Source: Planctomycetota bacterium
GTDB lineage: Bacteria; Planctomycetota; Phycisphaerae; WQYP01
Reading direction: 5' to 3'
Assembly (NCBI GenBank): GCA_021838985.1
Contig: JAKCCC010000141.1
Span: 1 to 5,907, forward strand
Length of the DNA: 5,907 bases
Below the pieces are notes generated by a model. That model did not search any database. It saw only the letters and a list, made by a program, of their open reading frames with translations, and was not told the DNA's origin. Every line of letters starts with the position of its first letter. Within the stretch, counting starts at the first letter, position 1. Below, one piece after another: positions 1-5,907 of the stretch. The position numbers and the translations under genes were made by a program.

Positions 1-12
1 GAGGGGGCTTGG

Positions 13-3000
13 TCAGCGGGGGCTGGAGGCTTGGGGGCGGCCGAGGATAGCGCGAACAAAGGTCTGCTGAATGGCGGTGCCCAACTGCGTGAAAGTGGCG
101 GGCGTGGAAATTGGATTCGCCCAGGTTCCGCCGACCTGCACGGCGCTGACATTGGATTCCAGGGCGGTTAGAACGCCGTGGGCCTGCGGGACAAAGGGGA
201 TATGCAGGATGCGAAACGGCTGGGCGGTGGCGATGGCATAACCGCGGATGCGGCTGTCCGGGATTCGCCAGATGTCGCGCAGCGAACCGGAGGCCAGGAC
301 GTTGACGCCGTGGTTCCAGTAGCGCAGTTCGGTGATGTAGGCGTCGCCATTTTCGACGCGCCAGCGCGCCGATCCGCGGCCGGTGGGAGCGCCTTGATCG
401 AGGCCTAAATGCAGTCCGCGATACAGCGAGGCGATGATGGTGGAGTGGGTGAGATTGGAATGGGTGATATGCAGGTCCCCTTCGCCGAAGGCGTCATTCC
501 AGTGACCGGGCAAGACGACCACGCTTAAATGGCCGCGCAAGACGCCGGGTATGGGCGGAGCATTCGGTTGGACGGTGCGGGTGATCTGGCCGAGATGGAT
601 GTGGTTAAAACGGAGCACGACGTGGGTGGAATAGACGCCGCCGCTGTGACGGCCCAACTGGGCCCAGAGGCGAAGGATGCCGCCGGCGAGCGCCAGGCGG
701 GAGTGATCCAGAACCAAGCTGTGGTGGTTGATGAAGAGGTCGAACCGGGAATCACCCAGGCGCATGGCGCCGAAGCGGGCGGCGGGGGCATGGACGTTCA
801 GGCGTAATTCCAAAGGGGCGAGGGGGTGGGGGCCGGGCGCGGCGCGGAGCAGGAGCGAGCCGGTCATTTTTCCACTGTGCAGCATGCGCAGGACCCGGGG
901 CGCCGGGGGGGAAGCGGGGGTGGGCCGTGATGCGGCCAGGGGCGGCGTGGGCCGGGTTGGAGGCGGGATGGCGCCGGCGGGGGCGGATGGGGATGGAGGA
1001 TAGCCGAGCATCAGGGCGACGGCGGCGTCGGAGGCGGCCGACGGGGGCGGGGGCAAGACTGCGTGGGAACCCGTTAGCTTTCGGGGGCCACGGCCGCCGC
1101 CGTTCACCGGGCTAAAGCCCGGTGCTTTCTTGAAACCTAAGCCCGGTGCTTCGGGTGCGGAGGGGCTAAGCCGCGAGCGGCGGGCGGGGGCGGCGGGGCC
1201 TGGACGCAGCAGGTTTCGGATGACGGCATACAACGCGGCGGGATGCGGCAGGGCGTAATGCAAGTGGGCGGAACTGGCCAGGATATGGGCGGTATTGTAA
1301 GTGACGGCGCCGCGGCAACGGTTGCCGGCCACGGAGGCCCGCAGGCGGGAGAAGGTTACCACCGACGCGTTGCTGGAGATATGGGTATGGATAGATGCGA
1401 TCAGGCGGCGGGCCTGAAACAGGCTGGCCTGGGCGTCGGCGGCGCCCCACGCGGCCAGAGGTTTGGTCCAGTCCAAGCGCCCCTGGCCCTGGCCGGAAAC
1501 GAGCATCGACAGGCGCGGGCGTCGCAACCGCAAAGGCCAGTGGGCGAGCGTGAAGCGCAGCTGCGCCTGGCGCGGCAGGGCGGGATTCCAGGTCACCTGC
1601 CCCGAGAGATCGCCCCCGCCGCCGCGGATAGAAATGGGGGCCAGGGACAGCACGCCGTGGGCGAGGTTTATCCGGGCGGTGGCGCTGACGCCGGGGGCCA
1701 GCAGCAGCCCGCCCGGCAGCGGCGGCAGGGTTCCGTGACGGAGCGTGAGCGCTCCGGTTAATTGAGCGGTCTGCCACGCGGCCTGGGGCATGGCCAGATG
1801 AAGCTGCAGGTTCAGGCGGCCGCCGGCTTTTTGATAGGGCGGCGGCAGCAGCCAGGCGGCCAGGGAGGCGGCGGAAAGGTTCCGGGCCGCGAAATCCATC
1901 GAGGCCAGGCGTCCGGAGGTGCGGGCCGTGGCGGTGACGGTGACCTGCCCGCCGAGCAGGGCCACCGGGATGGCCTGGACTTGTATGTGGTGGTGAAGCA
2001 ACGTGCCTTGGACGCGCACCGGCGGCAGCGCCAGCGGGTGGCCGTTGGCCAGCAGGTGGGCGCCCATGAGCCGGCCCTTGAGCGAGAGATTCAGGGGCAG
2101 CAGAGTGCCGGTGGTCATCAGATGACCGGAGACCAGGCCGCCGACGGCCCAGCCGGTGGCGGGCGCGGCGGTGGGGGAAGCCAGGGGTAAACCGGTCACG
2201 GTCAGCAGGAGGTGGACGGGATAGGGGCCGGCAAAAAGGCAGTTGCCGGCGGCGGTAAAATCCCAGGAAGGATTTTTTACGATGAGTTGCTGCAATTGCA
2301 TGCCGCCGAAATTGCCGTAGGCCTGGAGGTGGATTTGCACGTTCGCGGGCAGCGCCAGGAGCGGAAAGATATTTCCGGGACCATGCAGGCGCACCCGCCA
2401 GAGGCCCAGGGGTAAGGTGTAACTGCCCGAGAGCAGGGAATGCGGCGCGCCCGGCAGGGTACAGCGGTGGATGGTGATTTTATCGTGGGCGTAGGCGCCG
2501 GAAAGGTGCAGGGCGGTCAGTTGAACGGGAGTGGTTCGCGTCCATGGCCACAGGGATAACCGCGGGGCATCGACCTGCCAGTGAAAACCGCGGGCCAGAC
2601 TTCCGGTGGCGCCACCCTTGAGCTGCACATTCCAGCGGCCGTAACGGTTCTGACCGCGGGAGGTGAGGGTGGCGGAAAAAACCCGCCGCCCTGGCCAAGG
2701 CGAGGTGAGGGAACCGTTAAAGGAACCGCTTTGTAACCGGCCGCCGAGCAGAGACACATTGTGCCAGAAGAACTGCAATTGGCCAGATCCGAGGGAGGGC
2801 TGGAGCAGACCACTTAAGTGGCAATCCCCGCCGCCGACCTGGGCGGCGAGATTCTGCAGGTGGATGCCCTGGGTGGTGGCCCAGAAGTGACCACGGTAGA
2901 AATTGACCGCCAGCGGCAGGGCGCTCCAGCGCAGTTGCAGCTGGTTCGGCGCGAGTCGCCAGCGCTGGGGGCCATAGTAGCCGTGGGCGCCGCCGCTGAG

Positions 3001-3903
3001 GCTCCAGCGCTGGCGAACATCAACCACGTGCAGATGGGACAGGGTTTCGGTGAGGGTATCGGCGGCAACGTGTCCGCGTAAACCGGTTCGCACGGTGATG
3101 GCGCCACCGGGCCACCGCGGCCAGAGCAGCTTTAACCAGCTGGCCGCCAGCGACGCCTGGAGACGCACATGGTGGAGCCACTGTTGTCCCGGGACCAGAA
3201 GGCCGACCGCGTTGAACCGGCCGGGGCGGGCGCCGTGATGCGTCCAGAGGTGAAAGTGCCACATCAGGGGGCCACCGGGGTGGGCGCGCATGGCAATATT
3301 CGTGAGCTGCAAGCGTTGGCCGGCAGGAGTGAGGATGGCGACTGCGCCACCGGTAAGCGTAACGGAGGGCAAGGGTATCGCGGAGAGCGGCGGGGTTTGA
3401 GCATGGATGGCCCGCCACTGGCGCCAGGCCTGGCGGAGGGTGCCCCAGGCCTGGGTGAGATCCCAAGCGCCGTCGGCATTTTGGCGGACGTTCAGGCGCG
3501 GATCCACGATGCGAATGGAGCGTAAATTGACATCGCGGGTCAATAGGAACCAGGGGACGCTGCTATGGGTGAATTGGAGACGGGCGACGCGCAGGAACGG
3601 TCGTTGGCCCAAGGGAAGCCACATCCGCACACCGGTAAGCGTGGTGCGGCCATGCCAGTTGATGTGGATTTGCTGCGCCTCTATGCGCACGCCGAGGCAG
3701 GTTTCCAGTCGATTCAGAACCCATTGTTTCGCCGGCGGTGAACGCAGATACCACAATCCGAGCTTGACGCCGGCGGTGAAGGCCAGGCCGACGGCAAGGG
3801 CGGCGGTCATAAAAATGAAAAGTCGCCACAGGCGCCGCGAGCGGGGGCGGGGCGGAGAGGCGGCGGAAAAACCCGATGGGGCCGGTGCAGAGGAATGTTT
3901 CAT
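13..3903 (-). CDS. Large AsmA-like envelope protein, inner-membrane anchored, with periplasmic repeat body
   Basis: A 1296-residue protein. A basic, proline/serine-rich N-terminus (residues 1-25) precedes one hydrophobic helix (about 26-52), so it should be a signal-anchored protein with almost all its mass in the periplasm. Residues about 54-150 follow the AsmA-family N-terminal pattern, ending in DPRLNVRQNADGAWDL (134-149). The body alternates short hydrophobic and polar stretches typical of repetitive beta-strand AsmA/TamB-type proteins. The C-terminal part (about 1015-1285) has the usual GxLxI and GSLRDIW-type strand motifs and a closing GGTWANPIST segment. Known relatives (AsmA, TamB, YhdP, YdbH of E. 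coli) act in lipid transport between membranes and in outer-membrane homeostasis; the same role here is inference. The ATG start is supported by an upstream GGAGG; the stop is TGA. It lies 20 bases after the lipoprotein gene, on the same strand. Oddity: residues 901-1001 form a low-complexity linker that includes an in-frame palindromic repeat. The family is fairly sure, the precise subfamily is not. Confidence 0.85.
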   Translation of the reverse strand: MKHSSAPAPSGFSAASPPRPRSRRLWRLFIFMTAALAVGLAFTAGVKLGLWYLRSPPAKQWVLNRLETCLGVRIEAQQIHINWHGRTTLTGVRMWLPLGQRPFLRVARLQFTHSSVPWFLLTRDVNLRSIRIVDPRLNVRQNADGAWDLTQAWGTLRQAWRQWRAIHAQTPPLSAIPLPSVTLTGGAVAILTPAGQRLQLTNIAMRAHPGGPLMWHFHLWTHHGARPGRFNAVGLLVPGQQWLHHVRLQASLAASWLKLLWPRWPGGAITVRTGLRGHVAADTLTETLSHLHVVDVRQRWSLSGGAHGYYGPQRWRLAPNQLQLRWSALPLAVNFYRGHFWATTQGIHLQNLAAQVGGGDCHLSGLLQPSLGSGQLQFFWHNVSLLGGRLQSGSFNGSLTSPWPGRRVFSATLTSRGQNRYGRWNVQLKGGATGSLARGFHWQVDAPRLSLWPWTRTTPVQLTALHLSGAYAHDKITIHRCTLPGAPHSLLSGSYTLPLGLWRVRLHGPGNIFPLLALPANVQIHLQAYGNFGGMQLQQLIVKNPSWDFTAAGNCLFAGPYPVHLLLTVTGLPLASPTAAPATGWAVGGLVSGHLMTTGTLLPLNLSLKGRLMGAHLLANGHPLALPPVRVQGTLLHHHIQVQAIPVALLGGQVTVTATARTSGRLASMDFAARNLSAASLAAWLLPPPYQKAGGRLNLQLHLAMPQAAWQTAQLTGALTLRHGTLPPLPGGLLLAPGVSATARINLAHGVLSLAPISIRGGGGDLSGQVTWNPALPRQAQLRFTLAHWPLRLRRPRLSMLVSGQGQGRLDWTKPLAAWGAADAQASLFQARRLIASIHTHISSNASVVTFSRLRASVAGNRCRGAVTYNTAHILASSAHLHYALPHPAALYAVIRNLLRPGPAAPARRSRLSPSAPEAPGLGFKKAPGFSPVNGGGRGPRKLTGSHAVLPPPPSAASDAAVALMLGYPPSPSAPAGAIPPPTRPTPPLAASRPTPASPPAPRVLRMLHSGKMTGSLLLRAAPGPHPLAPLELRLNVHAPAARFGAMRLGDSRFDLFINHHSLVLDHSRLALAGGILRLWAQLGRHSGGVYSTHVVLRFNHIHLGQITRTVQPNAPPIPGVLRGHLSVVVLPGHWNDAFGEGDLHITHSNLTHSTIIASLYRGLHLGLDQGAPTGRGSARWRVENGDAYITELRYWNHGVNVLASGSLRDIWRIPDSRIRGYAIATAQPFRILHIPFVPQAHGVLTALESNVSAVQVGGTWANPISTPATFTQLGTAIQQTFVRAILGRPQASSPR
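901..1203 (-). other. Proline/alanine/serine-rich low-complexity linker in the AsmA-like protein
   Basis: Residues about 901-1001 are rich in Pro, Ala, Ser, Gly and Arg, with runs such as LPPPPSAAS and TPPLAASRPTPASPP. This stretch breaks the regular strand pattern seen on both sides and is predicted by eye to be disordered. It separates the long N-terminal body from the C-terminal AsmA-like domain. The half nearer the N-terminus (905-933) is encoded by the palindromic repeat element; the rest looks like ordinary proline-rich expansion. The reading frame is open throughout. Confidence 0.7.
1105..1190. repeat. REP-like palindromic repeat element inside the AsmA-like coding sequence
   Basis: The element starts with the perfect palindrome CACCGGGCTAAAGCCCGGTG (1105-1124: 9-base arms around AA). 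A 25-base segment follows at 1139-1163 and recurs exactly at 4734-4758. Next comes a 28-base module (1163-1190) that matches 4841-4868 at 26 of 28 positions. Inside the element, aagcccggtgctt occurs twice, at 1115-1127 and 1139-1151, exactly 24 bases apart. The second module contains a small CCGC-GA-GCGG hairpin (1171-1180). On the minus strand the element is translated as residues 905-933, including APGLGF, KK and APGFSPV. It has no stop in the gene's frame. Confidence 0.8.
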
Positions 3904-3912
3904 GGGCGGCGC

Positions 3913-3917
3913 CCTCC
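3913..3917 (-). promoter_or_regulatory. Shine-Dalgarno site GGAGG of the AsmA-like gene
   Basis: The minus strand reads GGAGG nine bases before the ATG at 3903-3901, inside the 20-base gap after the lipoprotein stop codon (TAA, 3926-3924). It is a close match to the anti-Shine-Dalgarno sequence. It fixes the start of the AsmA-like gene and supports co-transcription with the lipoprotein gene. Confidence 0.75.
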
Positions 3918-3923
3918 GGCGCG

Positions 3924-4565
3924 TTACTCACCGCGACCCTTAAAGACGGGCGGAATATCGCCGGAAGTCTGCGGGCCAAACCCCAGGATCCACCAGTCGC
4001 TGCGATAGGTGCGCCCGACGTACGGTCCGGAACTGGCGGCGATTTCCCCGGTCTTGGTCCAATAGGCGACATAGCCGATGTCGGCGTAACCGTGTTGCTT
4101 GATATTTTGCAGCAGCGCGATCTGGGGCAGGACTATGGGGAGATTAAAATTGGAATTGGCGCTGTAATTGCCGAAGGCGATGGCGGGGATGCCGATCAAC
4201 AACTGTTGTTGATTAAGGCTTAGCGCTCCGCAGCGCACTTCCAAGGTAATCTGAGCCGCCTGGGGGTTGTTGACCAGGCGAGCGCCATGCGCTAAGAGAT
4301 GGGCGCGTAGGTCGCCAATCAGAAATTGGGGCATGGTGAGAGTGGTGGTGCCGAGGTTGCCGGTATCGAGATATTGCGTACTGACAAAGACCGTCCGGCC
4401 GCGGAGATTGGCGGCGGAGAGTTTGTGGATGGCTTTGGAGGCCGCCTGCGAAAGCAGGAATTGCTCGTTGGCGGACTGCGGCGGCGTGCTCGTGAAGACC
4501 GTAGCGCAACCATTCATGAGCAACCCCAACAGTACGACCCACCAGAACCGTGCCAATCGATACAC
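3924..4565 (-). CDS. Predicted outer-membrane-type lipoprotein of unknown function (resembles DUF6655)
   Basis: A 213-residue protein. Residues 1-20 are a lipoprotein signal peptide: Arg3 and Arg6, then a hydrophobic core (WWVVLLGLLM) and the lipobox-like LMNGC, with Cys20 as the likely lipidated residue. Met at -3 is slightly unusual. The residue after Cys is Ala rather than Asp, which by the E. coli rule would favour outer-membrane sorting. The mature part begins with TSTPPQSANEQFLLSQAASKAI (25-46), and the C-terminus has TGEIAASSGPYVGRT (172-186) and a SDWWILGFGP segment (189-198). This layout recalls planctomycete lipoproteins annotated as DUF6655; that is from memory, not a search. No catalytic motif is visible. 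The start is GTG: an in-frame TAA lies upstream at 4593-4595, no in-frame ATG gives a full signal peptide, and there is no clear Shine-Dalgarno. It is the first gene of an apparent two-gene operon with the AsmA-like gene, which suggests an envelope role. Confidence 0.85.
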   Translation of the reverse strand: MYRLARFWWVVLLGLLMNGCATVFTSTPPQSANEQFLLSQAASKAIHKLSAANLRGRTVFVSTQYLDTGNLGTTTLTMPQFLIGDLRAHLLAHGARLVNNPQAAQITLEVRCGALSLNQQQLLIGIPAIAFGNYSANSNFNLPIVLPQIALLQNIKQHGYADIGYVAYWTKTGEIAASSGPYVGRTYRSDWWILGFGPQTSGDIPPVFKGRGE

Positions 4566-4708
4566 ACGATGGAGTTTACTGTCAGGCGGTCTTTATGTCT
4601 ACCCGTCCGGCCTGACTGGCCCGCGGGTGCAGGACCTTTCCAGCGGCCGTGCACGGTCGCGGGGCGTGGACATTTCGCAGCGGGGGGCGCGGGCGAGTTG
4701 CTATGGGT

Positions 4709-4758
4709 CACCGGGCTAAAGCTCACCGGGCTAAAGCCCGGTGCTTCGGGTGCGGAGG
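4709..4758. repeat. REP-like palindromic repeat cluster, intergenic copy
   Basis: A 15-base near-copy (CACCGGGCTAAAGCT, 4709-4723) abuts the full perfect palindrome CACCGGGCTAAAGCCCGGTG (4724-4743). The sequence then runs on through a 25-base segment (4734-4758) identical to 1139-1163 in the AsmA-like gene. The palindrome is identical to 1105-1124. The hairpin has no T-run on either side, so it does not look like an intrinsic terminator. Confidence 0.8.
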
Positions 4759-4834
4759 CGGGTTCGGTGGCGGGGCTGGGGCTTTGTTGCAGCAGAAGTT
4801 TGTCGATTGAGAAGGGGTACCACCCGGCGTGTGG

Positions 4835-4868
4835 GCCGCCGGGCTAAGCGGCGAGCGGCCGGCGGGGG
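4835..4868. repeat. Second module of the palindromic repeat family, intergenic copy
   Basis: 4841-4868 matches 1163-1190 at 26 of 28 positions (differences at 4850 and 4860) and carries the same GGGCTAAG core. It can form a hairpin with GCCGC (4835-4839) paired to GCGGC (4848-4852), leaving the GGGCTAA core in the loop. Here it is 82 bases away from the 25-base segment, whereas in the AsmA-like gene the two are contiguous. Confidence 0.65.
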
Positions 4869-4990
4869 GGGTAGGCGACCGTCAGGCGACTCGACAAAGT
4901 CCGGCGCACCCCCGGCGAGGCGGGCGGCCGGTGGCGGCAGGAGTGGCTGAAAAGGGTCAAGGTTATTGGTTAACAGTTGCGAAATGGTCG

Positions 4991-5011
4991 CCCCGGCCTG
5001 GCGAGCCGGGG
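4991..5011 (-). terminator. Candidate transcription terminator hairpin after the ABC exporter gene
   Basis: CCCCGGC (4991-4997) and GCCGGGG (5005-5011) form a 7-base GC stem with a 7-base loop, beginning 5 bases after the TAA stop of the ABC gene. The sequence after it on the minus strand is CGACCATTTCGC, which has only a three-T run. It would therefore be a weak or Rho-assisted terminator. Position and stem strength support the call; the poor T-tract limits it. Confidence 0.5.
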
Positions 5012-5015
5012 TGGA

Positions 5016-5907
5016 TTACGCCGCGCCGGTGAATTCGCGGTAGAGCATGGCGTATTTGCCGTTCTGTTGCAGCAGGCTATGGTGCGTTCCGCGTTCGATG
5101 ATGCGTCCGCCCTCGAGCACCAGCACCAGCGAAGCGTTGACGACGGTGCTCAGACGGTGGGCGACAACAAAGGTGGTGCGATTGGCCACCAGTTTGGCCA
5201 GGGCCTCCTGCAGCAGCAGTTCGGTGTGCATATCGACAGCACTGGTGGCCTCGTCCAGCAGGAGAATGCGCGGATTGGTCAGAAAGGCGCGGGTGAAACA
5301 GATCAGTTGGCGCTGGCCGAGGCTCACCGACGCGCCGCGTTCCGTGACGACGGTTTGGAAACCATGTTGGAGCTTCATAATGGCGTCGTAGCAATTCAAT
5401 TGGCGGGCGGCTTCATACACGTCCTGGTCCGTGGCGTCCGGTCGGGCGTAGCGGATGTTGTCGAGCACCGTGCCCGTGAACAGATAGTTCAACTGCGAAA
5501 CAATGCCCATCTGGCGGTGCAGGCTCTCGCCGGTGACGGCGCGCAGGTCCTGGCCATCAATCAAAATGCGCCCGCGCTGCGGCTCATAGAAGCGGCAGAT
5601 CAGGCTGACGATGGTGGTCTTGCCGCAGCCGGTATGGCCCACCAGGGCGACGGTTTGGCCCGCGGCCACATCAAAATCAATGTCGTGCAGCACCGGTTTG
5701 GCGGGATCGTAGCCGAAATGCACGTGCTCAAAGCGAACCGCGCCGCGAATCCGCGGCAGCGCCGTGGCGCCTGGGGCATCGGCCACCTGTGGCTTCTGGG
5801 CCAGGAGGGTCTGGACCCGTTCGGCGCAAGCCATGGCCATCATGGTGTCGCTGTAGAAGTTGCCGAAGTTGATGACCGGGCCCATAAACCAATCCCAGTA
5901 CATATAG
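5016..5907 (-). CDS. ABC exporter subunit, fused permease-ATPase (C-terminal part; 5' end outside window)
   Basis: The frame is open to the window edge (a TAT codon precedes the Met at 5903-5901), so that Met is internal and the start is not in view. About 295 residues are visible, numbered from it. Residues 1-35 are the end of the transmembrane domain, with the usual AMACAERVQTLL linker. A full nucleotide-binding domain follows: A-loop Tyr65, Walker A GHTGCGKTT (89-97), Q-loop Gln137, signature VSLGQ (193-197), Walker B ILLLDE (213-218), D-loop SAVD (221-224) and H-loop His249. All catalytic residues are present, so it should hydrolyse ATP. The architecture is that of MsbA/multidrug-type exporters that work as homo- or heterodimers in the inner membrane. 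The substrate cannot be told from this part. It is separated from the lipoprotein operon by 450 bases and a possible terminator, so it is probably a separate transcription unit, perhaps with a partner subunit upstream. Confidence 0.92.
   Translation of the reverse strand, partial: YMYWDWFMGPVINFGNFYSDTMMAMACAERVQTLLAQKPQVADAPGATALPRIRGAVRFEHVHFGYDPAKPVLHDIDFDVAAGQTVALVGHTGCGKTTIVSLICRFYEPQRGRILIDGQDLRAVTGESLHRQMGIVSQLNYLFTGTVLDNIRYARPDATDQDVYEAARQLNCYDAIMKLQHGFQTVVTERGASVSLGQRQLICFTRAFLTNPRILLLDEATSAVDMHTELLLQEALAKLVANRTTFVVAHRLSTVVNASLVLVLEGGRIIERGTHHSLLQQNGKYAMLYREFTGAA

Larger units (their letters stand above)
4566..5015. other. Intergenic region carrying repeats, no credible gene
   Basis: These 450 bases lie between the ABC exporter stop and the lipoprotein start, both on the minus strand. 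They hold a hairpin just after the ABC gene (4991-5011), a palindromic repeat cluster (4709-4758) and a second related module (4835-4868). The remainder is very G-rich with no recognisable RNA gene. Open frames here are short, Arg/Gly-rich and unlike any family. A promoter for the lipoprotein operon should lie in the 4570-4700 part, but I could not identify convincing -35/-10 boxes. Confidence 0.7.

Noticed and set aside
1166..1777. 203-residue open frame on the minus strand inside the AsmA-like gene
   Set aside because: It overlaps the real gene in another frame, is very Arg/Pro/Ala-rich and resembles no family; long shadow frames are expected in GC-rich coding DNA.
1243..2415. Plus-strand open frames opposite the AsmA-like gene (for example 1243-1761, 1762-2190 and 2212-2415)
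   Set aside because: Gly/Gln/Arg-rich compositions typical of antisense translation of GC-rich genes, with no domain pattern. The minus-strand gene is continuous here.
4570..4700. Promoter for the lipoprotein operon
   Set aside because: One is expected here, but I saw no convincing pair of -35 and -10 boxes, so no site was called.
4514..4726. 70-residue minus-strand open frame overlapping the lipoprotein start
   Set aside because: It runs out of frame into the lipoprotein signal peptide and begins in the repeat; the lipoprotein frame has clear signal peptide and family character.
4724..4743. Palindrome as an intrinsic terminator between the ABC and lipoprotein genes
   Set aside because: No T-run follows it on either strand, and the same palindrome occurs inside a coding sequence, so a repeat element is the better explanation.
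4709..4868. CRISPR array
   Set aside because: The repeat units are irregularly spaced, differ in length and extend into a coding gene; there are no uniform spacers and no cas genes.
4741..4950. 69-residue plus-strand open frame in the intergenic region
   Set aside because: It starts inside the repeat element, is mostly Arg and Gly, and has no recognisable fold or family.

Overview
The window is GC-rich (roughly two thirds G+C by eye) and densely coding on the minus strand. It reads as part of a chromosome of a Gram-negative-type bacterium with an outer membrane. The lipoprotein has a layout I associate with Planctomycetota (possibly the Phycisphaerae side), and the large AsmA-like protein and the ABC exporter fit that. 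This placement is inferred from protein style only; no rRNA or other taxonomic marker is present.

Layout in the direction of transcription, from high to low coordinates. (1) 5907-5016: the C-terminal part of an ABC exporter subunit. It holds the end of the transmembrane domain and a complete nucleotide-binding domain, and its N-terminus lies beyond the window. A short GC-rich hairpin (4991-5011) follows the stop codon and could end transcription. (2) 5015-4566: a 450-base intergenic stretch with no credible gene. It carries a REP-like palindromic repeat cluster (4709-4758) and a second related module (4835-4868). (3) 4565-3924: a 213-residue lipoprotein with a GTG start. (4) 3903-13: a 1296-residue AsmA-like protein anchored in the inner membrane by its N-terminus, starting 20 bases after the lipoprotein stop behind a clear GGAGG ribosome binding site. 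Genes 3 and 4 almost certainly form an operon. A periplasm-spanning AsmA-like protein beside an outer-membrane-type lipoprotein suggests a role in the cell envelope, possibly lipid movement or outer-membrane assembly. The pairing is seen; the role is inferred.

The most unusual observation is that the intergenic repeat family also occurs inside the AsmA-like gene (1105-1190). There it is read in frame and encodes about 29 residues of a proline/alanine-rich linker. Both sites share a perfect 20-base palindrome, a perfect 25-base direct repeat and a 28-base module matching at 26 positions, but the modules are spaced differently. This looks like a mobile or amplified palindromic element tolerated in a disordered part of a protein. 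I found no tRNA, rRNA, CRISPR array, transposase or phage gene.
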